From Paracoccaceae bacterium (lineage in GTDB: Bacteria; Pseudomonadota; Alphaproteobacteria; Rhodobacterales; Rhodobacteraceae): a stretch of 6,949 bases of DNA. Of the stretch, positions 1 through 5,971 are shown one piece after another (the stretch's first letter is position 1; every line of letters begins with the position of its first letter). The notes beneath the pieces are model-generated. The model did no database searches. It was not told the DNA's origin and saw nothing but the letters and a program-made list of their open reading frames with translations. The stretch covers positions 535 to 7,483 of the forward strand of contig NVSA01000045.1 of the NCBI GenBank assembly GCA_002401045.1. Reading direction: 5' to 3'. The position numbers and the translations under genes are program-made.

Positions 1-737
1 TCACCAAAGAGCCGCGCTTTTGCGTCATCGGATCAGACATATGGTCGGATCAAGACGGCTTTGATCAAAGCATTCTGTCGTCTGGCATTACAGGGATTTG
101 TGGCTCTGGCATTATTGAGCTGGTCGCCGAGATGCGCATCGCAGGAATTGTTGATGGGCCAGGTTTGATTGGTAGCGCCGAGCAAACGGGGACTGATCGT
201 TGTTTTCTGGATGGTCGCACCTATTCCTATTTGGTCTGGGATGGCAGCGCCGATGGCGGGCCTAAAATCACCGTGACCAACCGCGATATTCGCGAAATCC
301 AAATGGCAAAGGCGGCGCTTTATTCAGGGGCGCGGTTGTTGATGGATAAGTTTGGCGTCGACACTGTCGATCGCATCGTTTTGGCAGGTGCCTTTGGTGC
401 CCATATTAGCCCGAAACACGCAATGGTTTTGGGCATGATCCCTGATTGTGCGCTCGACAAGGTTACCTCTGCGGGTAATGCGGCGGGAACGGGGGCGCGG
501 ATTGCCCTGCTCAACACCAAAACCCGCGCTGAGATTGAACACACCGTGCGCCTGATCCACAAGATTGAAACCGCGATTGAGCCGCGTTTCCAAGAGCATT
601 TTGTCAATGCGTCTAACATCCCCAACGCGGTTGAAGGTTTTCCGATTTTGGCAACAATTGTCACGCTACCAGATGTGAATTTCAACACCGGCGGCGGTGG
701 CGCATCTGGTGGACGCAGACGTCGCAGACGCGGCTAG
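1..737 (+). CDS. RACo-like ASKHA-domain corrinoid activation protein, C-terminal part (5' truncated)
   Basis: The open frame enters from the left edge (first full codon at base 3) and gives 244 residues before TAG at 735-737. It matches the C-terminal ASKHA domain of the RACo/RamA-type reductive activators (DUF4445 group). These use ATP and an N-terminal 2Fe-2S domain to reduce inactive Co(II) corrinoid proteins of methyltransferase systems back to Co(I). Visible landmarks, numbered from the edge, are a phosphate-binding turn GITGICGSG at 28-36, the segment around TNRDIREIQMAKAA near 92-105, AGAFGAHI at 128-135, and SAGNAAGTGA at 156-165. The Fe-S domain and about half or more of the protein lie outside the window. 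The last residues are odd: GGGG-A-S-GG, then six arginines and a glycine, probably a disordered basic tail. An ATG at 132 lies inside the ASKHA fold and is not the real start. The family call is confident; the partner methyltransferase is not visible. Confidence 0.86.
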   Translation, partial: TKEPRFCVIGSDIWSDQDGFDQSILSSGITGICGSGIIELVAEMRIAGIVDGPGLIGSAEQTGTDRCFLDGRTYSYLVWDGSADGGPKITVTNRDIREIQMAKAALYSGARLLMDKFGVDTVDRIVLAGAFGAHISPKHAMVLGMIPDCALDKVTSAGNAAGTGARIALLNTKTRAEIEHTVRLIHKIETAIEPRFQEHFVNASNIPNAVEGFPILATIVTLPDVNFNTGGGGASGGRRRRRRG

Positions 738-1429
738 GTTTTCGCACCTGTATAATGCACTAAGGCTGTGTTATCACTGTGTAAAATACACCTAACGGGC
801 GCATCTTTTACAGACCCTTCGGCTTCTGCCACGCGGTAAGCCGCAAGCTTATCCGCCCCCGCAATCAACAAATGTGCATAACGCGCATTTTGTAAAACGG
901 GCGCGGTCATTGTGATGCGTTTCTCTGGCTGGCTAGGGCTGTTCATCACCATAAAGGACGGCGCATCTGGTGCTAATGCCGCGTCTAATTCAGGGCTATC
1001 TGGGAACAAAGACGCCGTATGCATATCGCCGCCCATGCCCAGCACCAAAACGTCCAGCGGCAACAATGGCGCGTAGGTTTGCGCGGCAGATTCTAACGCT
1101 TCATCAGCGGTTTGTGTCAGGTCTGCCAGCGGTAAAAGCTGGGCTTTTTCCGAAGCATTCTGCCGTAAATAATGCTCAACCATCTTGAAGTTGGACCGAA
1201 ACGGGTCGCTGGGTTGCACGCGCTCATCTGTGACCAAAACGCTGATTTTATCCCATTGCAAATCCATCAAACTAAGCCGTTCCAAAAACGGTGCGGGCGT
1301 GGTGCCCCCTGGTACAGCAAGCGTTGCGCGGCCTTTTTGAGCGACCACATCGCCCAATTGTTTGGCCACCACTTGGGCGATGCCCATCATCAATTGATCG
1401 TGGTCAGAATACTCTATAAAAATGCTCAT
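734..1429 (-). CDS. pgl: 6-phosphogluconolactonase
   Basis: Hydrolyses 6-phosphoglucono-delta-lactone to 6-phosphogluconate in the cytosol, directly after Zwf. The 231-residue product has normal length for the DevB/Pgl type of the glucosamine-6-phosphate isomerase-like fold. Motifs seen are PGGTTP at 40-45, VTDERVQP at 66-73, GMGGDMHTASLFP at 131-143, and KRITMTAP at 170-177. In many homologues the third motif reads GDGHTAS; the Met at 136 is a form I recall from other alphaproteobacterial Pgl proteins, so I do not treat it as a defect. The start was set at 1429: this ATG overlaps the zwf stop as ATGA and has GGGAG 8 nt upstream. An in-frame ATG at 1447 would add six unlikely residues inside zwf. 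The stop at 734-736 interlocks with the stop of the convergent RACo-like gene. No pgi or edd follows, which is a difference from longer sugar operons. Confidence 0.95.
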   Translation of the reverse strand: MSIFIEYSDHDQLMMGIAQVVAKQLGDVVAQKGRATLAVPGGTTPAPFLERLSLMDLQWDKISVLVTDERVQPSDPFRSNFKMVEHYLRQNASEKAQLLPLADLTQTADEALESAAQTYAPLLPLDVLVLGMGGDMHTASLFPDSPELDAALAPDAPSFMVMNSPSQPEKRITMTAPVLQNARYAHLLIAGADKLAAYRVAEAEGSVKDAPVRCILHSDNTALVHYTGAKT

Positions 1430-2883
1430 GGTGCAATCTCCCGCCATTTACGCCCGTCGCGGTGCATCAACATCAATGCATCATCAGGACCACTGCCGCC
1501 AATATCATAGGGCTTAATTTTCACGTCTTGCTTAGCATCCCACATCGCAATAATCGGATCAACCCAGCCCCATGCGGCCTCTACCTCATCGCCGCGCATG
1601 AACAAGGTTTGATTGCCACGGATCACGTCCATAATCAGGCGTTCATAGGCGTCAGGCATATTTTCAACCTTATCTGCCAAAGCCTCGGCGAAGCTCATAT
1701 CGAGCGGGACTTGTGTCAGGCGCATCTTGCCAGGGCCTGGCTCTTTGATGGTCATCGTCAGCTCAATCCCTTCGTCGGGTTGCAGACGGATGGTTAGAAT
1801 ATTACCTTTAAGATCATCGGCTTCTGGGAAAATCGAATGCGGCGGGTCTTTGAACACGATCACAATTTCAGACATGCGGTGGCGTAGTTTTTTACCCGTG
1901 CGCAGATAAAACGGCGTGCCGTTCCAACGCCAGTTTGAGATGCCAACTTTGAGTGCGACAAAGCTTTCGGTATTGCTGTCAGAGTTGCCACTTTGCGCGA
2001 GATACCCTTGCGATTCTTCTGCGCCAACATATTGGCCACGAATGATATCGTCAGGACTGACAGGATCAAGGGCGCGGATGACTTTTAGTTTTTCATCACG
2101 CACGTCGGCGGCGTCAAATTGTGAAGGCGGTTCCATCGCTGTCAGGCAGAGTAATTGCATGATATGGTTTTGCACCATGTCGCGCATCGCACCTGATTTG
2201 TCGTAATACCCCCCGCGCCCTTCAACCCCGAGACTTTCGGCGACAGTGATTTGAATATGATCGACGTGCTGTTCATTCCACAGCGGTTCAAACAGGGCAT
2301 TTCCGAACCGCAAAGCCATCAAATTTTGAACGGTTTCTTTGCCCAAGTAATGATCAATGCGAAAAATCTGATCTTCGTGAAAACAAGTGCCCAGAACTTG
2401 GTTCAATTCTTGGGCGGACTTCAGATCACGGCCAAAGGGTTTTTCGACCACGATCCGTGCGTCCCTGCCCGCGATTTTACGCTGCTTTAAATTCTGGGCA
2501 ATGGGGCCAAACAAGCGCGGTGCAACAGAGAAATAATAGGCCTGAACCACGTCTTTTCGCAGGGTATTTTTTAAGGCATCCCAGCCCTCGTCGCCAAGCG
2601 CGTCTATTTTGACATATGAGATGCATTTTAGGAACGTGCCAATAAGGTCAGTTCCACAAGCTTTTGATTTTGCGAAACTTTCGATAGATTCTCGGACAAA
2701 TTCGCGGAACTGCACATTGGTATAATCTGACCGTGCAGCGGCGATAATACGTGCGGTTCTAGGCATTTGACCTGCACACATCCGCCGATAAAGCGCGGGC
2801 AAAATCTTACGTTTGGCCAAGTCCCCTGTGCCGCCAAAAATCACCAGATCAAAGTCATCAACAGGAATGATTTCGGTTGTCAT
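1426..2883 (-). CDS. zwf: Glucose-6-phosphate 1-dehydrogenase
   Basis: Oxidises glucose 6-phosphate to 6-phosphoglucono-delta-lactone with NADP+ (or NAD+), the entry step of the oxidative pentose phosphate and Entner-Doudoroff routes. It is a soluble cytosolic enzyme. The 485-residue length is typical for bacterial G6PDH. The N-terminal Rossmann fingerprint is FGGTGDLAKRK at 16-26. EKPFG lies at 147-151. The substrate-binding signature RIDHYLGKE lies at 175-183, containing Asp177, His178 and Lys182. The probable general-base histidine is His240 in QNHIMQLL. These positions coincide with the well-studied Leuconostoc enzyme numbering as I recall it. The start ATG at 2883 places the fingerprint at the usual distance from the N terminus; a GGGTGG stretch upstream may act as a weak ribosome site. 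It is first in a two-gene operon, and its TGA overlaps the pgl ATG. The radical SAM gene diverges from it across 181 bp. Confidence 0.97.
   Translation of the reverse strand: MTTEIIPVDDFDLVIFGGTGDLAKRKILPALYRRMCAGQMPRTARIIAAARSDYTNVQFREFVRESIESFAKSKACGTDLIGTFLKCISYVKIDALGDEGWDALKNTLRKDVVQAYYFSVAPRLFGPIAQNLKQRKIAGRDARIVVEKPFGRDLKSAQELNQVLGTCFHEDQIFRIDHYLGKETVQNLMALRFGNALFEPLWNEQHVDHIQITVAESLGVEGRGGYYDKSGAMRDMVQNHIMQLLCLTAMEPPSQFDAADVRDEKLKVIRALDPVSPDDIIRGQYVGAEESQGYLAQSGNSDSNTESFVALKVGISNWRWNGTPFYLRTGKKLRHRMSEIVIVFKDPPHSIFPEADDLKGNILTIRLQPDEGIELTMTIKEPGPGKMRLTQVPLDMSFAEALADKVENMPDAYERLIMDVIRGNQTLFMRGDEVEAAWGWVDPIIAMWDAKQDVKIKPYDIGGSGPDDALMLMHRDGRKWREIAP
1438..1442 (-). promoter_or_regulatory. 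Ribosome binding site of pgl inside the zwf 3' end
   Basis: On the minus strand GGGAG lies 8 nt before the ATG at 1429. This supports that start over the in-frame ATG at 1447 and suggests pgl is translated both from its own site and by coupling to zwf. Confidence 0.65.
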
Positions 2884-2915
2884 AATATCGCCACCCTTAG
2901 CCCTCGTTTGTTCGA

Positions 2916-2944
2916 ACTATCGCAATTGGTGCGCCGCTGTGCAA
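2916..2944 (-). promoter_or_regulatory. Candidate zwf-pgl promoter
   Basis: On the minus strand TTGCAC (2944-2939) is separated by exactly 17 nt from GATAGT (2921-2916). The -10 box matches the consensus in four of six positions and the -35 in three. Transcription would begin near 2909, leaving a leader of about 25 nt before the zwf ATG. An 8-bp palindrome GTTCGAAC (2910-2917) lies at the downstream edge of the -10 box. This is a by-eye match only. Confidence 0.3.
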
Positions 2945-2992
2945 GCAAAACCCCGCCCGTCCCAGTGACATAACATGGTGTTCACAAAGATG

Positions 2993-3017
2993 TGGGAAAC
3001 AGTCAAAAAACTTCCCA
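2993..3017. repeat. Short inverted repeat upstream of the radical SAM gene
   Basis: TGGGAA (2993-2998) and TTCCCA (3012-3017) are perfect 6-bp inverted arms around a 13-nt A-rich spacer, ending 47 bp before the radical SAM ATG. The right arm could overlap a -35 position with TTAATT (3034-3039) as a poor -10. It could be an operator or a chance match; no run of T follows that would make it a terminator. Confidence 0.25.
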
Positions 3018-3064
3018 AAAGCCACAAAAACCGTTAATTAAGCCTGAAATAAGTAGGTTTAACG

Positions 3065-4027
3065 ATGAACGACCAAAATTTGCACCTTGATACAGCCTTG
3101 CCCGCCGCTAAATTTCAACATCCTGACATTACCGCCAAAGGCGAAGCCCGTGCCGTCGTGCCGTTAACCAAGCCCAGCACGCTTTGGTTTAACACGGGCA
3201 CTTTGTGCAATATCGAATGTGTGAATTGCTATATTGAAAGCTCGCCGACCAATGACCGTCTGGTCTATATTACGGCCGCCGAAGTGGTGGATTATCTGGA
3301 TCAAATCGCGGCGCGGCATTGGGAAACCACCGAGATTGCCTTTACCGGTGGTGAGCCGTTTATGAACCCTGAGATGATCGATATTGCGCGTGTCTGTCTG
3401 GAACGCAATTTCAAAGTGCTGATCCTGACCAACGCCATGCGCCCGATGATGCGCAAATCGGTTCAGACGGGGCTTTTGGAACTGCACAAGAACTATGGTG
3501 ATAAGCTGACCCTGCGGATTTCGGTCGATCATTATATCGCCAAAAACCACGATCAGATGCGCGGTAAAGGCAGCTTTGATGTCACCCTACAAGGCATGCA
3601 ATGGCTGCGCGATAGCGGCATTCAGATGGCGGTTGCAGGGCGTACATTATGGGGCGATAGCGATGCCAATAGCCGCATAGGATACGCTAAATTCTACGCC
3701 GATCACCGCTTTGATATTGATGCAAACAACCCTGCCATGACCGTGCTGTTCCCAGAGATGGACGAAAGCGTTGATGTGCCTGAAATCACCGAGGCCTGTT
3801 GGGGGATTTTGAACAAATCGCCCAATGATGTGATGTGTTCCTCATCGCGCATGGTGGTCAAACGCAAAGGGGCGAATAAACCGACGGTTCTGGCCTGCAC
3901 CCTCCTGCCCTATACGGCTGAATTCGACATGGGTGAGACACTAGAACAAGCCGAGGCGGACGTGAAATTGAACCACCCGCATTGCGCCAAGTTTTGCGTT
4001 TTAGGCGGGGCGAGCTGTTCAGGCTAA
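3065..4027 (+). CDS. Radical SAM protein of unknown function with a C-terminal cysteine cluster
   Basis: A 320-residue protein with a radical SAM core from about residue 38. The motif CNIECVNC (Cys48, Cys52, Cys55; CX3CX2C) binds the [4Fe-4S] cluster that cleaves S-adenosylmethionine. GGEP at 95-98 contacts the methionine moiety, and ISVD at 152-155 fits a later core strand. The start ATG at 3065 has AGTAGG 7 nt upstream. After the core there are six more cysteines: 245, 258, 278, 307, 311 and 318, the last two residues from the C terminus. This resembles the auxiliary Fe-S regions of SPASM or twitch enzymes, but the spacing (X12, X19, X28, X3, X6) does not fit the standard SPASM pattern. No substrate peptide, carrier or maturase is adjacent. 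The gene diverges from zwf and converges on aroB, so it is probably transcribed alone. I recognise the superfamily but not the reaction. Confidence 0.9.
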   Translation: MNDQNLHLDTALPAAKFQHPDITAKGEARAVVPLTKPSTLWFNTGTLCNIECVNCYIESSPTNDRLVYITAAEVVDYLDQIAARHWETTEIAFTGGEPFMNPEMIDIARVCLERNFKVLILTNAMRPMMRKSVQTGLLELHKNYGDKLTLRISVDHYIAKNHDQMRGKGSFDVTLQGMQWLRDSGIQMAVAGRTLWGDSDANSRIGYAKFYADHRFDIDANNPAMTVLFPEMDESVDVPEITEACWGILNKSPNDVMCSSSRMVVKRKGANKPTVLACTLLPYTAEFDMGETLEQAEADVKLNHPHCAKFCVLGGASCSG

Positions 4028-5139
4028 CGAGCGTCCAGTGCGTCTTGCAACACGGATTTGATGACCGCAATATCGACATCACGCTCGACAAAGGTTTCGC
4101 CAATACTGCGGGCTAGGATAAACGTAATTTTGCCCTGCTGGACTTTCTTGTCTTGCATCATCAGCGCCAATAATCCGTCCACATCAGGCAAATCGCCCTC
4201 AATGTCAGACAGATCAACCTTCATGCCCATGTCACGCAAATGCGCCCGCACACGGCTGGGGGATTCTTGTGAACACAGACCCAATCGCATAGAGGCCTCA
4301 AACGCCAAAGCACAGCCAATGGCCACGCCTTCACCGTGCAACAAACGGTCCGAATAATGGGTTGCGGATTCCAATGCGTGGCCAAATGTATGACCTAAAT
4401 TCAACAAAGCCCGATCACCGCGTTCCAATTCGTCACGCGCGACAACATCGGCCTTCATCTGACAGGAATGTTGCACAGCGTAGATGCGTTTTTCCATATC
4501 GCCTGCGGCAAGTGCGGGGCCGTTTTTCTCTAACCACTCAAAAAAGGCCGCGTCGCCCAACATGCCGTATTTAATGACTTCACCGTAGCCTGCCAGAAAG
4601 TCGCGTGGCTTTAGCGTACCTAGAACGGCGGTATCTGCCAGCACCAATTCAGGTTGGTAGAACGCGCCGACAAGATTTTTGCCATGGGGCGAATTGATCC
4701 CTGTTTTACCGCCAACCGAGCTGTCAACTTGGGCTAAAAGAGAGGTTGGCATTTGTACAAACCGCACGCCGCGACGCAAGATTGATGCAGAAAACGCGGC
4801 GAGATCGCCAATAACACCGCCGCCAAAGGCGATGACTAAATCGTCACGTTCAATGCGTTGTGACAGCAACCATTCGACGGTTTTTTGCAAGTTTTCCCAT
4901 GATTTTGTGGCCTCACCTGCGGGCAATTTCAAGGTAACGCTTTCGATACCTTTTTGGGATAGGCTGTCGGTTAAGGTATCTAGGTGTAATGCGGCGACAT
5001 TTTCATCGGTGATGATCGCCACACGGTTTTGTTTAAGAAAGGGTTTGATGTAATCGCCTGCTTGGCGCAGTAAATCAGGGCCGATTTCAATGTTGTAGGA
5101 TCTGTCGCCCAAGGCAACCTTGACTGTTTTGTGCATCAT
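4024..5139 (-). CDS. aroB: 3-dehydroquinate synthase
   Basis: Converts 3-deoxy-D-arabino-heptulosonate 7-phosphate to 3-dehydroquinate, the second step of the shikimate pathway, using NAD+ and a divalent metal. It is cytosolic. The 371-residue length is normal. The NAD-binding loop FGGGVIGDLAAF lies at 105-116, the MPTSLLAQVDSSVGGKTGIN block at 130-149, and the GYGEVIKYG helix at 184-192. Metal ligands by family comparison are Glu187, His250 (NLGHTFGHALES) and His268 (LLHGEG). It follows aroK in an operon: the first ATG (5139) overlaps the aroK TGA as ATGA. There are two tandem ATGs. AAGGA lies 3 nt before the first and 6 nt before the second (5136), so the shorter 370-residue form may be the one made. 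Its stop at 4024-4026 interlocks with that of the radical SAM gene. All key residues look intact. Confidence 0.97.
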   Translation of the reverse strand: MMHKTVKVALGDRSYNIEIGPDLLRQAGDYIKPFLKQNRVAIITDENVAALHLDTLTDSLSQKGIESVTLKLPAGEATKSWENLQKTVEWLLSQRIERDDLVIAFGGGVIGDLAAFSASILRRGVRFVQMPTSLLAQVDSSVGGKTGINSPHGKNLVGAFYQPELVLADTAVLGTLKPRDFLAGYGEVIKYGMLGDAAFFEWLEKNGPALAAGDMEKRIYAVQHSCQMKADVVARDELERGDRALLNLGHTFGHALESATHYSDRLLHGEGVAIGCALAFEASMRLGLCSQESPSRVRAHLRDMGMKVDLSDIEGDLPDVDGLLALMMQDKKVQQGKITFILARSIGETFVERDVDIAVIKSVLQDALDAR

Positions 5140-5780
5140 GTGTCCTTTGTGACGCCGCTGGTGGCTGAACCGAGTAAAGTCTCAACGGTTTTTTTAGCCA
5201 TGGCGTCTAAACTTAAGTTGCGTTCGGCATCGACCGCTAAATCCGCCTGCGCGTAATGCGGGGTGCGTGTTTTATATAGTTCTGCCAGTTTCTCTTTGGG
5301 ATTGGTGACCTGTAGCAAAGGCCGCGTATCTTTGGCTTTAACCCGATCCCACAATAAATCGAGATCGGCACGCAACCAAAGTGCGACACCTTTTTTGGCG
5401 ATCAAATCACGGTTATCCGCCGACATATAGGCACCGCCCCCCGTGGATAGAATGCACGGTGTACCGTCCAGCAAACGATTTAGAACCAGACTTTCTTTTT
5501 GGCGGAAAAACGGCTCGCCATCGCGGACAAAAATCTCAGCGATGGTCATATTGGCGGCTTTTTCGATTTCTTCGTCAGAATCAATGAAAGGCACGCCCAA
5601 AGTTGCGGCAACCAGTTTGCCAACGGCAGTTTTACCAGCCCCCATCAGACCAACCAGGACAATCGTTTTGCTTAATTTATAGCCCAAAACACTCAATTCC
5701 TTATGCCATCTGATCTGAACCAGCAAAGTTTCGCCAAAGCGCGCTCCAACTGATGACTTTTTCAATATTCGTGATAACAT
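5136..5780 (-). CDS. aroK: Shikimate kinase
   Basis: Phosphorylates shikimate at the 3-hydroxyl with ATP in the shikimate pathway. It is a cytosolic P-loop enzyme of the NMP-kinase fold. Landmarks are Walker A GLMGAGKT at 44-51, the shikimate-binding DSD at 67-69, FFRQKE at 91-96 with the substrate arginine (Arg93), the STGGGA turn at 112-117, the lid arginine in DTRPLL (Arg153), and TRTPHY at 171-176. The 214 residues are longer than the roughly 170-180 of a minimal enzyme. The excess is an N-terminal stretch of about 35 residues before the first strand. From the ATG at 5780 the ribosome site is poor (AGGGA abuts the ATG). A TTG at 5687 has AAGGA 10 nt upstream and would give a compact enzyme, so the start is uncertain. 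It precedes and overlaps aroB, and diverges from the small membrane-protein gene. Confidence 0.94.
   Translation of the reverse strand: MLSRILKKSSVGARFGETLLVQIRWHKELSVLGYKLSKTIVLVGLMGAGKTAVGKLVAATLGVPFIDSDEEIEKAANMTIAEIFVRDGEPFFRQKESLVLNRLLDGTPCILSTGGGAYMSADNRDLIAKKGVALWLRADLDLLWDRVKAKDTRPLLQVTNPKEKLAELYKTRTPHYAQADLAVDAERNLSLDAMAKKTVETLLGSATSGVTKDT
5143..5147 (-). promoter_or_regulatory. Ribosome binding site of aroB inside the aroK 3' end
   Basis: On the minus strand AAGGA lies 3 nt from the ATG at 5139 and 6 nt from the adjacent ATG at 5136. The usual 5-9 nt spacing favours the second ATG, so the start should be held open by one codon. Confidence 0.55.
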
Positions 5781-5783
5781 TCC

Positions 5784-5816
5784 CTACAAGCAAGACAAGA
5801 TACAACTTGTCTGTAG
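5784..5816. repeat. Interrupted inverted repeat between aroK and the small membrane-protein gene
   Basis: GACAAG (5794-5799) and CTTGTC (5806-5811) form perfect arms around a 6-nt loop. The outer bases CTACA (5784-5788) and TGTAG (5812-5816) are also complementary, with 5 unpaired bases on the left side, so 11 pairs can form in total. It lies between two divergent starts. A weak plus-strand promoter candidate, ATGACT (5753-5758) with a 16-nt spacer and TAACAT (5775-5780), would place its start near this repeat. Operator, leader hairpin and chance are all possible. Confidence 0.35.
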
Positions 5817-5824
5817 TATGCGGT

Positions 5825-5830
5825 AAAGGG
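5825..5830 (+). promoter_or_regulatory. Ribosome binding site of the small membrane-protein gene
   Basis: AAAGGG lies 3 nt before the ATG at 5834 and 6 nt before the tandem ATG at 5837. This rules out the distant in-frame ATG at 5753, whose extra 28 residues overlap aroK, and favours 5837. Confidence 0.6.
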
Positions 5831-5836
5831 CAAATG

Positions 5837-5971
5837 ATGGGGCGACTTATAAAATTTCTGTTCATTTTAGTCATTTTAGGGCTGATTGCCCTAGCTGGTT
5901 ACGCCTATTTAGGCGATATTTCGACGCCAACCAGCGACATTATTCAGCCTGTCATCCCGAATGAAACTTAA
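5837..5971 (+). CDS. Small single-pass membrane protein, 44 residues
   Basis: A 44-residue product beginning MGRLIKFLFILVI. Basic residues Arg3 and Lys6 precede one hydrophobic helix at about residues 5-24. A polar, proline-containing tail follows (GYAYLGDISTPTSDIIQPVI). By the positive-inside rule the N terminus is cytoplasmic and about 20 residues lie in the periplasm. The start was chosen for AAAGGG at 6 nt spacing; starting at the ATG at 5834 would add one Met. I recall similar short proteins with a GYAYLGD segment in other Rhodobacterales, but no function is known to me. The gene overlaps the next one by 11 bp in a different frame, so the two are probably co-translated. Possible roles, as inference only, are anchoring or assisting the secreted partner in the envelope. 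Confidence 0.7.
   Translation: MGRLIKFLFILVILGLIALAGYAYLGDISTPTSDIIQPVIPNET

Noticed and set aside
131..136. ATG at 132 as the start of a complete 201-residue protein
   Set aside because: The frame is open to the left edge, and the essential GITGICGSG turn lies before this ATG, so the gene is a truncated 3' part.
320..688. Open frame of 122 codons on the minus strand
   Set aside because: It lies wholly antisense to the conserved ASKHA domain, and its product shows no recognisable motif.
737..790. Possible terminator after the RACo-like gene
   Set aside because: No stable GC-rich hairpin with a following T-run was seen; the bases are pgl coding sequence.
1021..1039. Met in place of the usual Gly in the Pgl GDGHTAS motif as a loss-of-function sign
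   Set aside because: I recall GDMHTAS/ADMHTAS forms in other alphaproteobacterial Pgl proteins, and the rest of the enzyme is intact.
1172..1510. Open frame of 112 codons on the plus strand across the pgl/zwf junction
   Set aside because: It is antisense to two confidently identified enzymes, is rich in rare-looking His/Arg/Cys composition, and has no ribosome site.
2767..2973. Plus-strand frame of 68 codons reaching into the zwf upstream region
   Set aside because: Most of it is antisense to the zwf N-terminal fingerprint, and the unique part is short and without motif or ribosome site.
3164..3550. Open frame of 128 codons on the minus strand inside the radical SAM gene
   Set aside because: The plus-strand reading carries the CX3CX2C, GGEP and ISVD motifs, so the antisense frame is a shadow.
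5753..5836. Longer N terminus for the small membrane protein, from the ATG at 5753
   Set aside because: It would add 28 polar residues overlapping aroK and lacks a ribosome site; AAAGGG at 5825-5830 points to 5837 or 5834.
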